Assembly (NCBI GenBank): GCA_020638655.1
Contig: JACKIC010000004.1
Span: 310,001-374,000, forward strand
DNA length: 64,000 nt
Direction of reading: 5' to 3'
From: Planctomycetota bacterium
Lineage (GTDB): Bacteria; Planctomycetota; UBA1135; UBA2386
A program made the translations under genes and the position numbers. The notes under the pieces are model-generated. The model searched no databases. It was not told the origin of the DNA and saw only the letters and a program-made list of their open reading frames with translations. Below, piece after piece: positions 35,031-43,597 of this stretch. Every line of letters starts with the position of its first letter. Within the stretch, counting starts at the first letter, position 1.

Positions 35031-37409
35031 TCACCGCAGCCCGGCGAACTCGCTCGCCGGCACCGTCGCGAACACGATCCGCCGGTAACCGTCCGCCTCG
35101 TAGAGGCAGCCGACGCCACCATCCACCAGCGCGACGAGGCACGAGTAGGCGCTGCTGCCCGCACACAACACGCGGCTCCACGGCCAGGTCGCGCCGTCGT
35201 CGACGGACAGCCGCAACGTCAGGTTCTCCCGTCGCGCGGCGCTCGCCGGATTCGTGAACGCGACCAGTCCCGCGCGCTCGTCATCGGGCCACCGGATGCG
35301 ACGGATGCTCGCCTGGCAGATCGGTTCGATGCGCACGGCGTCGAACCGCTGCGCCGCGAACGTCTCGCCGCCATCCGAACTGATGCACACCTGCCGCGCC
35401 TTGTGGGCGCGGTCGTAGTTGCGCATGTCGAGCAGCAGGCTGCCGTCGGCGCGTTCGACGACCTCGCATTCGTTGACCTGGTCGCGCGGCGACGACCCGC
35501 CGCGCCGCCAGGTCGCGCCGTGGTCGTCCGATACGATCACGTGCGAGAAGTAGCGTTTGCTGCCGGCCTCGATGTGGTCGCACGGGATCACCAGGCGCCC
35601 CGCGTGCGGACCGGGCCGCTCGAGCTGGATGCCGGCACCCGGCCCGGTCGCATACCAGGTCCAGTCCGCCGCCTTGACGTCGGCGGTGATGTCCCGCGGC
35701 TGCGACCAGGTGCGTCCGTCGTCGCGGCTCGTCAGCACGAACACCGTGCGGGTGCCGACGGCGGTTCCGGTGATGATGGCAGGTTCCTTGTCGCGGCCGA
35801 GGTTGTGCGTCGCGAGCAGGTGGATCGCGCCGTCGGTGCGGTCGACGACCGCGCACGGGTTGCCGCATGTCTCCGCCCCGTCGTCCCAGACCACCGCCAG
35901 TTCGCTCCACGTGCTGCCGCCGTCGCTCGACCGCCGCGTCACGAGGTCGATGTCTCCCGCGTCGCCGGCGCCGCCCTTGCGCCCCTCGGCGAACGCGACG
36001 AGATCACCGTTCGCCGCGACGACGATCGCGGGGATGCGGAACGTGTGGTAGCCGCCGGTGCCGCTCGCGAACACCACCGACTCGATCACTCCCGGTTCGG
36101 GCGGGAGGACCTGCGACGCCGACGGCATGCCGATCAGCACGGCCTGCAGCCGTTCACGCGCCGCCTGCGCGGCGACCTCGGCGGTATCCAGGGCGATCGG
36201 ATGCTGCTCCTCGGGATCCGTCTGCACGTCGAACAGACGACCGTCGCCGTAGAGCTTGAACCGGACGTCGCGCGCGAACCGCGAGCGTGGGAAACCCTCG
36301 CGCTCCGGCCGCGCGTTGCTGTAGCAGAACAGCGAGTCGCGCGCCGAGCCCGGCGCGCCGCGCAGCTGGGATACGAACGACCGGCCGTCGAGTGGGGGTG
36401 CCGGGGGCACCGCCGCGCCCGCGACCTCACACAAAGTCGGGAAGAAGTCGGTGAAGCCGACCAGCGCGTCGCTCGTGCGCGCCGACGGCACCGTCCCGGG
36501 CCACCACGCGTACAGCGGCACGTGCGTGCCCCGCTCGTTCGCCTGTCCCTTGCCACCGGCCACGTCCTCGCCGTTGCAGCGCGACGTGATCCCTGCGTCC
36601 GTGCCGTTGTCGCCAGCGAACAGGATCAGCGTGCGGCCCCTGCCGCCGTTCTCGTCGACGGCCGACACGATCCGGCCGACGAGTTCGTCCATCTTCGCCA
36701 TCATCGCCGCGAAGCGGTGTTGCCGGCCGGCCGCGCCCGCGGGCCCCGGCGCCGTGCCGGGCGGCGCCTCGAACGGCGCGTGCACGAGCGCCATCGGGTA
36801 GTAGAGCAGGTAGGGCCGGTGCGCGCGGCGCTGGCGCCGGATGAAGTCGATGGCGTGATCGGTGAACAGGTCCGGGCCGTAGCGCCCCTTGGTGCCCGCG
36901 AGATCCTCGCCGTTCTGCACGAGCAGGGGATCGCCGTAGCGCGACCCGATCCGGTCGACCTGCCACAGCAGGTGTTCGTCGAAGCCCGCGGCCGCCGGCG
37001 TTGTGCCGGCACCGGGGCCGAGCCGTTCTTGTTGCGAGCCGTACAGCTGCCACTTGCCGACGACGCAGGTCGCGTAGCCAGCGCGCTGCAGCACCTGCGC
37101 GAACGTCGTCGAACCCGGCGGCAGGATGCCGAACGACGTGTAGTTGCGGATGTTGGAGAGCCCGGTCATCAACTCGACGCGGGTCGGCGTGCACAGCGGC
37201 TGCGAGTAGCAGTGCCGGAAGCGCGTGCCGGCGGCCGCGAGTGCGTCGAGGTGCGGCGTGGCGTGGTCCTGCCCGCCGTAGGGGGCGAACGCCTCGACGC
37301 CGACGTCGTCGGCGAGGATCAGCACGATGTCCGGGCGATCGGGTTCGCCTTCCTGCGCCGGCAACGACACGAGCGACGACAGGGCGAACAACAGCGTGGC
37401 GCGGAGCAT
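35031..37409 (-). CDS. Sulfatase-sialidase fusion enzyme
   Basis: A 792-residue exported enzyme (signal LLFALSSLVSLPAQ). Residues 25-420 are a type I sulfatase: DD at 34-35 in ILADDVG for calcium, Cys73 in the formylglycine motif LCTPTR with Arg77, then GKWQLYG, DNGTDAG and GGKGQANERGTHVP. From about residue 435 a BNR/sialidase six-bladed propeller follows, with the FRIPAI arginine motif and five Asp boxes (SSDGGSTW, SRDDGRTW, SDDHGATW, SSDGGETF, SVDDGATW). Fusion suggests joint removal of sulfate and sialic acid, or a sulfated sugar, from one glycan. Domain boundaries are approximate. The gene upstream is separated by 56 bases and may be cotranscribed. Confidence 0.88.
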   Translation of the reverse strand: MLRATLLFALSSLVSLPAQEGEPDRPDIVLILADDVGVEAFAPYGGQDHATPHLDALAAAGTRFRHCYSQPLCTPTRVELMTGLSNIRNYTSFGILPPGSTTFAQVLQRAGYATCVVGKWQLYGSQQERLGPGAGTTPAAAGFDEHLLWQVDRIGSRYGDPLLVQNGEDLAGTKGRYGPDLFTDHAIDFIRRQRRAHRPYLLYYPMALVHAPFEAPPGTAPGPAGAAGRQHRFAAMMAKMDELVGRIVSAVDENGGRGRTLILFAGDNGTDAGITSRCNGEDVAGGKGQANERGTHVPLYAWWPGTVPSARTSDALVGFTDFFPTLCEVAGAAVPPAPPLDGRSFVSQLRGAPGSARDSLFCYSNARPEREGFPRSRFARDVRFKLYGDGRLFDVQTDPEEQHPIALDTAEVAAQAARERLQAVLIGMPSASQVLPPEPGVIESVVFASGTGGYHTFRIPAIVVAANGDLVAFAEGRKGGAGDAGDIDLVTRRSSDGGSTWSELAVVWDDGAETCGNPCAVVDRTDGAIHLLATHNLGRDKEPAIITGTAVGTRTVFVLTSRDDGRTWSQPRDITADVKAADWTWYATGPGAGIQLERPGPHAGRLVIPCDHIEAGSKRYFSHVIVSDDHGATWRRGGSSPRDQVNECEVVERADGSLLLDMRNYDRAHKARQVCISSDGGETFAAQRFDAVRIEPICQASIRRIRWPDDERAGLVAFTNPASAARRENLTLRLSVDDGATWPWSRVLCAGSSAYSCLVALVDGGVGCLYEADGYRRIVFATVPASEFAGLR

Positions 37410-37465
37410 GGCGCCGCAGAAGCTAGCGCATCGCGCGCCGCGCGGCACCGTTCCGTAGGGTGGCG

Positions 37466-38188
37466 CTAGAAGCGGCGCAGCTCGGCTTCCAGTTGCTGCA
37501 GGACCCGGTCGACCCTGGTACTGAGGAAGTCGTAGTCCTCGAGCACGAGCGAATGATGCACCGCGAGCAGCGCGAACCAGTTCTCGAGCAGTCGGTCGCC
37601 GTGCCAGCTGGCCACGCGTTCGAGCGCTGCCGGGCCCATCGGAGCGTCGGGGTTGCCGGCCGAGTAGCCGATGTCGCCCATGCCGATCTTGGTCGCGAAC
37701 ACCTCCGAGGACTGGAAGCGGATGACCTGCTCGAGCAGCTGGTGTTCGGACACCCGCAGGTCCTCGAGGCCGCCGTAGAGGTCGGCGATCTGCAGCTTGA
37801 GCTCCTGGCTCTGCAGCTGATCGACCTCGCCCGCGCTGACGATCGTCGCCCACGCGCCGTCCGGGGCCGAATAGACCTCGTAGCTCATCGCGGTCGAGGC
37901 CTTGTGCAGGGCCTGGCGCCCGAGCTCTTTGAGCTTGTCCTGCGCGAGCGCCATGACCAGCGCCAGGCTCTCGTCGTGGCCCTGCCGCGCGGCCGCGATC
38001 GACGCGTCGAGGCGCGTGCGCGCGATCCGGAAGTCCCGCTGCAGCGCCTGGAGGTGCTCTCCTTCGGACTGCGTCGCGAGCCTCGAGGCCCACCACGCGT
38101 TCACGGCCAGGGCCAGCAGGATGCTGGTGACGATGGTGGTGCCCTGCACGAAGACCGCGCGCCAGGCGATGCGAGGCATGGAAGGCAT
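37466..38188 (-). CDS. Membrane-anchored coiled-coil protein of unknown function
   Basis: A 240-residue protein with one N-terminal membrane helix (TIVTSILLALAVNAWWA, about 17-34). A helical region of about 200 residues follows: long heptad-like stretches in EGEHLQALQRDFRIARTRLDASI and QALHKAST, and a C-terminal helix VLQQLEAELRRF. A TxExLSxL-type DUF6090 architecture comes to mind, but the match is weak. The protein would be fixed in the membrane with its bulk outside the cytoplasm. It precedes the sulfatase-sialidase gene on the same strand and could be an accessory; it shares its 58-base upstream spacer with a divergent HEAT-repeat gene. Confidence 0.68.
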   Translation of the reverse strand: MPSMPRIAWRAVFVQGTTIVTSILLALAVNAWWASRLATQSEGEHLQALQRDFRIARTRLDASIAAARQGHDESLALVMALAQDKLKELGRQALHKASTAMSYEVYSAPDGAWATIVSAGEVDQLQSQELKLQIADLYGGLEDLRVSEHQLLEQVIRFQSSEVFATKIGMGDIGYSAGNPDAPMGPAALERVASWHGDRLLENWFALLAVHHSLVLEDYDFLSTRVDRVLQQLEAELRRF

Positions 38189-38246
38189 CGCGGAACTCTA
38201 CCGGGGGCCGGACGTGCGGTCCCTGCCTGGGTATTCTCCGCGGCAC

Positions 38247-39554
38247 ATGAAGGCGAGCAGGCGGATCGTCGCGGCGGGCGCCTTCGCCGGGCTCGGGGTC
38301 CTCGCATGGCTGTCGGGGCTCGTGCCGATGGGGCGCCCCCTCGAGCAACAGTCGACGCGCGAGGTGTTCGCGGTCGCGGCACGCGACAGCTGGTCCGAGC
38401 AGTGGACGGCCTCCGAGGCGACGGAGGTGCTGTTGCACCGACCGATCGGCGAACTGGTCGACGGAGCGCAGCTCTACACTCACTCTGGCAGCGCGGGGGA
38501 GCGAAGGGGGGCAGTGAAGGTGGTTGGCACGTTGGCGCTGCACTCGCGCGATGATCCGCAGCGCCGTTCCACGTTCCTGAACATGCTGTGGGAAACGATC
38601 GACGACGCGGACGAGGTGGTCCGGGCGACCGCGGCGTTTACCCTCGCCTTCGTCGGAGTCGACGAGTCCATGGATCGGCATCGCCTCGCCGAGAAGGTCG
38701 TGGCGCTGCTGCGGTCGGCGGATCCCGAGGCGCGGCGCTGCGCCTTGTTGGCCTCGCTGCAGGTCGGCGACGAATTCGACGAGGCCACGGTGCATCGGCT
38801 GTGCGATCAACTCGGGACCGAGACGGATCCTGGTCTCTGCTACCTGTTGGCAGCCAACCTCGGCAAGGTGATGGTCGCGAGGTCCCGCGCGGTCGACGCG
38901 CTGATCCCGGGCCTGGCAAGCGAGTACGACGCCGTTCGCGCCGCGGCGGCCGGGTCGCTGGGGGAGTTGGGTGCGGTCGCGCGAGTCGGGCGCCCCGAGC
39001 TGCGCGAACTCGCGGACGATTCCGCGCAGCCAGTCGACGTTCGCCGCGCCGCCGTGCAGGCGCTCGCCCAGATGGCCGTCGCGGGTCAGGACGCCGAACA
39101 GGATCTGCGCCTGCTGCTCGATTGTCGGCACCTGTTCGTCGACTTGGATCGCACGGCCTGGTTCGGCCTGCTCGGCAAGGTCGGTGCGCTCGTGCCCGAC
39201 AGCGAGGCGGGTCGGGCTGCGCGTGCGATCCTCGAAGGGGAGATGACGGCGGAGGAAGGCGAGTTCGAGGCCGTCGCGGCGTCTTCCCTGGTGTGCATCG
39301 CGGTTGCGGCGCGCGATGTCGAACTCGCCAGGCGGAGCGGCGCCGTCGTCGGCTCCATGTTCGACTGGCTCGAGAACGATCTTGCCGTGCATCCGTTCGG
39401 TCTGGGCGTCGTCGAGGCGATGGTCGCCCTGTCGCGCTGGCCCGAGATGGAAGTCGACGCCACTCGCATCCGCTCCTACCTGGAGCGCGTCGGGTGCAGA
39501 CATGCTTTCGAACGCCGCTGGCGCGACCGGCAGCTCGCCCTGCTCCGGCAGTGA
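38247..39554 (+). CDS. HEAT-repeat protein with N-terminal membrane anchor
   Basis: A 435-residue protein. A signal-anchor (RIVAAGAFAGLGVLAWLSGLV) precedes repeats of helical hairpins of the HEAT/armadillo type, such as DADEVVRATAAFTLAFVG, DPEARRCALLASLQ, YDAVRAAAAGSLGELG and PVDVRRAAVQALAQM. The AxxxL-x-x-A-G pattern recurs about eight times. HEAT proteins are usually scaffolds. The last 100 residues (HPFGLGVVEAMVALSRWPE) deviate from the repeat. Start at the ATG before KASRR; an earlier long frame on the same strand runs through the opposite gene and is a shadow. The function cannot be inferred from context. Confidence 0.76.
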   Translation: MKASRRIVAAGAFAGLGVLAWLSGLVPMGRPLEQQSTREVFAVAARDSWSEQWTASEATEVLLHRPIGELVDGAQLYTHSGSAGERRGAVKVVGTLALHSRDDPQRRSTFLNMLWETIDDADEVVRATAAFTLAFVGVDESMDRHRLAEKVVALLRSADPEARRCALLASLQVGDEFDEATVHRLCDQLGTETDPGLCYLLAANLGKVMVARSRAVDALIPGLASEYDAVRAAAAGSLGELGAVARVGRPELRELADDSAQPVDVRRAAVQALAQMAVAGQDAEQDLRLLLDCRHLFVDLDRTAWFGLLGKVGALVPDSEAGRAARAILEGEMTAEEGEFEAVAASSLVCIAVAARDVELARRSGAVVGSMFDWLENDLAVHPFGLGVVEAMVALSRWPEMEVDATRIRSYLERVGCRHAFERRWRDRQLALLRQ

Positions 39555-39652
39555 GCCGCCGCAGCAGTAGGCAGTGACGGGCTATTTGCCCGCAGAACCG
39601 ACCCCTTGCCCTCCGGCGACGTAGACGTGCCGTTCCCGCCTTTGGAGGTCGC

Positions 39653-41365
39653 GTGCACAAGATCACTTCGCTGCTGCTCGTCGTGACGGCGCTGACGAAC
39701 GCCGTCCGTTCCCAGTCTCCTGCTGCCGAAGCCGAGGCCGCGTTCCGCGCCCGCGACTGGCAGCGCGCCGCCACTCTCTACGCCGATCTGGCAGCGCGCG
39801 ACCCCGGCATCGAGAACTGCTATCGCCTCGGCTATTGCCTGCACACGCTCGGCCGCCTCGACGAGGCGCTGCCGTGGCACGAGCGCGCTGCCGCACAGGC
39901 CGAGTCCGACCCCAGGCTCGGCGCGACCGCCAGCTACAACATCGCCTGCGTGCACGCCCTGAAAGGGCGGACCGACGAAGCCTTCGTCGCGCTTCGGCGC
40001 GCCGCCGAGCGCGGCTTCCGACGCGTCGTGCAGCTGCAGCGCGACCCGGACCTCACCGCGCTGCGCCAGGATGCGCGCTTCCAGACGCTGGTCGCCGAGA
40101 TCGAGGACATGGCCGACCTGGTGCTCGTGGTCGTGCACGACGGCGTCGAGACGCTGGACTTCGCCGGCCCGGTCGAGGTCTTCACCTCGGCGCGCGACGC
40201 GTTCGGCAACCCCGCCTATCGCGTGCGGTTCGTCGCGCCGAGCAAGGACGCGGTTAGGCCGCAACACTGGCGCACCGCGCTGCAGCCCGACTTCGGCATC
40301 GCCGACTGCCCGCAGCCGAAGGTGCTGGTGGTGCCGGGTGGTGACACGGGCGTGCTCGACGAGGACCCGGCGTTCGTCGCCTGGCTCGCGCGCACGGCGC
40401 CCGGGTGCACCCACGTGCTGTCGGTCTGCACGGGGGCCTACGCGCTGGCCAAGGCCGGGCTGCTCGAGGGGCATCGCGCGACGACCCACCACGGCTCGCG
40501 GGCCGTCCTGGCGCGCCAGTATCCGAACGTCGAGGTCGTCGATGCCAAGGTCGTCGACGAAGGTCGGGTGATCACCGCCGCCGGGGTGTCGTCGGGCATC
40601 GACGGCGCGCTCGTCGTCGTGCAGCGCCAGCTCGGCGAACCGCGCGCCACCGAGGTCGCGCGCTACATGGAATACGACTGGCAGCCGTTGCCGGCGCGTG
40701 CGCGCGCCGCAGACTGGCAAGCCCGGGAAGCCGCTGCCGAACCGCTCTACCAACGCGCCCTCGCGGCCGCCGCGGGTCCGCGCGAACAGGCCCTGCTCGC
40801 GATCGAACGTGCGATCGCCGCGGGCGCGTGCCCGGCGCGCACGCTGCAGGAAGCTGCGTTCCAGCCGCTGCGCCCCGAGCGGCGCTTCCGCGAGGCGCTG
40901 CAGGCGGCCGCATGGGGCAGCTCGACGCTGTTGGTGCTCGACGACGAGCCGGGCACGCGATTGGCGATCACCGGGACGATCGTCGACGCGGCCGGCGCGC
41001 CCGTTGCCGGCGCGTTGCTCTACCTGTGGCACACCGATGCTTCGGGCACCTACGCCGTGGACTCGATGGACGAACAGAACCCGCGCCTCTACGGCTTCGT
41101 GCGCAGCGACGAGCGCGGCACGTTCTCGCTGCGCACGATCCGTCCTGCGGCCTACCGCGGTCAGGAGGGTGGCATCGAGCAACACATCCATGGCCTGGTC
41201 ACCACCGCCGACGGTCGCCGCTACGTCGCCCGCCTCGGCTTCACCGACGACCCGTTCTGGAAGGACCGCGAGGCGCCCGACTGGGTCGCGGGTGTGACGA
41301 CCGATGCCGACTCGGTGCAGCACGTGCCGTGGCGCATCCGTCTCGACGAACGCGCGCGCCGCTGA
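39653..41365 (+). CDS. Secreted TPR / DJ-1-PfpI / intradiol-dioxygenase-like fusion protein
   Basis: A 570-residue exported protein starting at a GTG 4 bases after GGAGG. Signal: LLLVVTALTNAVRSQ. Residues 25-150 are two or three TPR-like helical pairs. Residues 160-345 are a DJ-1/PfpI (GATase1-like) domain with Cys259 in SVCTGAYALAKAG and histidines in ATTHHG. Residues 440-565 have the intradiol ring-cleavage dioxygenase fold with all four Fe(III) ligands: Tyr467 (DASGTY), Tyr501 (RPAAYRG), His511 and His513 (HIH). This joins a class that typically opens catechol rings to a DJ-1 unit. The substrate and the need for two active sites are unknown. A secreted dioxygenase-like protein could act on lignin- or humic-type aromatics. 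Confidence 0.8.
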   Translation: MHKITSLLLVVTALTNAVRSQSPAAEAEAAFRARDWQRAATLYADLAARDPGIENCYRLGYCLHTLGRLDEALPWHERAAAQAESDPRLGATASYNIACVHALKGRTDEAFVALRRAAERGFRRVVQLQRDPDLTALRQDARFQTLVAEIEDMADLVLVVVHDGVETLDFAGPVEVFTSARDAFGNPAYRVRFVAPSKDAVRPQHWRTALQPDFGIADCPQPKVLVVPGGDTGVLDEDPAFVAWLARTAPGCTHVLSVCTGAYALAKAGLLEGHRATTHHGSRAVLARQYPNVEVVDAKVVDEGRVITAAGVSSGIDGALVVVQRQLGEPRATEVARYMEYDWQPLPARARAADWQAREAAAEPLYQRALAAAAGPREQALLAIERAIAAGACPARTLQEAAFQPLRPERRFREALQAAAWGSSTLLVLDDEPGTRLAITGTIVDAAGAPVAGALLYLWHTDASGTYAVDSMDEQNPRLYGFVRSDERGTFSLRTIRPAAYRGQEGGIEQHIHGLVTTADGRRYVARLGFTDDPFWKDREAPDWVAGVTTDADSVQHVPWRIRLDERARR

Positions 41366-41377
41366 CCGGTCGCGATC

Positions 41378-42523
41378 TCACATGCCCGGGCGCACACAGA
41401 CGCCGTTGCTGACCAGGATGCCCGCCGCGTTGCCCGCGTTGGGCGTGAGCGTCGCGGCCTGCAGGTGCAGCGTGAGCCCGAGCACCGCGGTCGGGATCGG
41501 CAGGGTCCAGCGCATCTCGGTGTTGTTCGGGTTGGCGAGGAACGCACAGAACAACACGGCGCCGAAGTCGAAGTGGGCCTGGCAACCGGTCAGCCCGAAC
41601 TGCGCGAGGGACACGGGGGCGCCGGCGTCGTCGGTGGCCACGGTGACGAACCCGCCGAACGGGGTCGCCGTCGCCGGGTCGAGGTCGGCGACCACCGCAT
41701 CGATCGTCGTGCCGAGCACGGGGCGCGCCGACAGCGCCAGCGAGGGTGGGGTCGCGTAACAGCCGGGGCCGGTGACGGTCCAGATCGCCGTCGCCATTGC
41801 CGGCGTGTAGTCGATGCCGAGGTTGATCGAGTCGATCGGAAAGGACGGCGTCGGGTTGGGCACGAGCGCGCCGTTCGCATCGACCGAGAACCAGCCGTCC
41901 TGGACGATGCGGTCGTTGCGGATCGTCAGCAGGTCGTCGTTCGTGATCGCGCCCGTGTTCGGCGCGAAGCCGATCGTGGACAAACGCCCGGGGTTCTGCA
42001 GGACCAACGGCGTGCCGGTGTAGTTCGTCGGCAGGATCTCGAGGCACACGCCGTACTGGCCCGCCGGCAGCGTGAAGGTCGCGGGGTTGCCGAGGGCGTC
42101 CTTGAAGTTGCGGATCGGGCTCGTGCCCGGCCACGCGACCACCGTCAGTTCGCCGCGGATGTCGGGTTGGCCGCTCGCCGGCGCCGCGACTCCCCAGCCC
42201 GCGGGCGAGGCATTGTTTCCGGTCCACGTGCCCGGGATCAGGTAGACGCGGACCTCGGCGATGTTGCCGACCTGGTCGGGCACGATCGGGCTGCCGACGC
42301 CTTGATTGTAGGTCGTCATCCACAGCTCGTGGACCGTCACGGGCGCCTGCACGTCGAGGTCGAAGAGCATCTGCAGGCTGAAGTCGTAGTTCCAACCGTA
42401 GAAGAACGAGGCCTGCCAGGGATCGTACGTGCGCAGCAGGCGGGGGGAGGACCCACAGCCCTGGGCGGGCGCGATGAGGGCCGAGGCGAGGCAGGCCGCG
42501 AGCGCGGCGACAGCGTGACGCAT
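41378..42523 (-). CDS. Secreted protein with shared C-terminal domain
   Basis: A 381-residue exported protein (signal VAALAACLASALIAPAQ). The first 240 residues are a beta-rich domain similar in style to the secreted protein at 56.0 kb (for example WNYDFSLQMLFDLDVQAPVTV, then GNIAEVRVYLIPG, then PAGQYGVCLEILPTNY). Both look like sugar- or surface-binding sandwiches, and the motif VTGPGCYATPP separates it from the C-terminal domain. The C-terminal 130 residues carry the shared tail: VVADLDPATATPFGG, LTGCQAHFDFG, MRWTLPIPTAVLGLTLHLQA. No catalytic motif. Its end converges on the dioxygenase-fusion gene across 12 bases. Confidence 0.75.
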   Translation of the reverse strand: MRHAVAALAACLASALIAPAQGCGSSPRLLRTYDPWQASFFYGWNYDFSLQMLFDLDVQAPVTVHELWMTTYNQGVGSPIVPDQVGNIAEVRVYLIPGTWTGNNASPAGWGVAAPASGQPDIRGELTVVAWPGTSPIRNFKDALGNPATFTLPAGQYGVCLEILPTNYTGTPLVLQNPGRLSTIGFAPNTGAITNDDLLTIRNDRIVQDGWFSVDANGALVPNPTPSFPIDSINLGIDYTPAMATAIWTVTGPGCYATPPSLALSARPVLGTTIDAVVADLDPATATPFGGFVTVATDDAGAPVSLAQFGLTGCQAHFDFGAVLFCAFLANPNNTEMRWTLPIPTAVLGLTLHLQAATLTPNAGNAAGILVSNGVCVRPGM

Positions 42524-42674
42524 GCTAGGTTCTCCGGTCGGTGCGGCGAGGTCGTTGCGGAGACGTGCCCCGCGGGTGTCGGGCCGTGCCCGAGGAGCAT
42601 CATGCCGCCGAATCGCGAGCGGTGCAGCCCCGGGGCGGCAGCTCCCCCGACCCGCACCGGATATACAACGAGCG

Positions 42675-43574
42675 ATGAACCCGCACTGCCTGGTGGCGAT
42701 GGCGCTCGCCCTCTTCGTGACCCTCGATCGAGCATCGGCGCAGACCGACGTGCGGGCCGCGTTGAACGGTGAGTGGGTCTACGTCGAGGACCGCACCGAG
42801 GGCCGTGCCCTGGAGCGGCTCGGACCCCCGATGAGCACGACGTTCTCTCTGCGCAGCGAGGAAGATGCGGTCATCCTGGTGCGCGGCCACGGCTCGGGTC
42901 ATCGCGACGTCCGCGTCGCGCTCGACGGCTCGATCACGGAGGTGGGCGACGGCAAGAAGACCGCGCGCTACCGCGGTGCGTGGAAGGACGGGGCGTTCAC
43001 GTACGAGGTCGACTTCGTGCGCGAGCCCGGCAGCGCGCCCGATGGACTGATCCGGCGGGAGCTGCGTCCGACGGCCGACGGTCTGGTGGTGACGGCGACG
43101 TCGGGTTCGCCTGCGTCGTCCGCATCGATCGCGATCTACCGCCATGCAGAGGACATCGAACTGCCGGCGCCGGCCAAGGCGACGATCGGCGACCTGGAGT
43201 GGCTCGCTGGCGCGTGGGTCGGGACGCGGAGCTCGGGGTCGTCGATCGAAGAGCGTTGGAGCCCGCCGCTCGGCGGCGCGATGCTCGGCACGTCGCGCAC
43301 GGTGTCGCGCGGCCGGATGTCCGCCTTCGAGTTCCTGCGCGTCGTCGAGCGTGATGGCGGCCTGGTCTACGTCGCGCAGCCCGGCGGCGCGACGGCGACC
43401 GAGTTCGTGCTCACCGAGCTGACCGGCTCGCGCGCCGTGTTCGACAACCCGCGTCACAGCTACCCCAAGCGCATCGTCTACGAGCGCTCGTCGGCGGGGG
43501 AGCTGTGCGCGACGATCGGCTTCACCAAGGGCGGCACCCCGCGCCGCTTCGAGTTCAAGCGCGAAGGCGGCTAG
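42675..43574 (+). CDS. Secreted DUF6265-like protein
   Basis: A 299-residue exported protein (signal VAMALALFVTLDRASAQ). The first half is a lipocalin-like beta domain (NGEWVYVEDRTEGRALERLG, then GAWKDGAFTYEVDFVREPG). The second half matches the DUF6265-type domain of many secreted bacterial proteins: DLEWLAGAWVG, EERWSPPLGGAMLGTSRTVS, FEFLRVVERDGGLVYVAQP and FDNPRHSYPKRIVYE. The WLxGxW and FxNPxHxxPxxI signatures are clear. The role of this family is unknown. The ATG at 42675 begins the signal peptide; longer frames upstream overlap the opposite gene. Confidence 0.8.
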   Translation: MNPHCLVAMALALFVTLDRASAQTDVRAALNGEWVYVEDRTEGRALERLGPPMSTTFSLRSEEDAVILVRGHGSGHRDVRVALDGSITEVGDGKKTARYRGAWKDGAFTYEVDFVREPGSAPDGLIRRELRPTADGLVVTATSGSPASSASIAIYRHAEDIELPAPAKATIGDLEWLAGAWVGTRSSGSSIEERWSPPLGGAMLGTSRTVSRGRMSAFEFLRVVERDGGLVYVAQPGGATATEFVLTELTGSRAVFDNPRHSYPKRIVYERSSAGELCATIGFTKGGTPRRFEFKREGG

Positions 43575-43597
43575 CCATGAGGTCGCGCCGCGGCAAC

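Noticed and set aside
37410..39503. Long N-terminal extension of the sulfatase-sialidase frame
   Set aside because: The extension runs antisense through the HEAT-repeat gene and has no protein-like pattern; the signal peptide begins at 37409.
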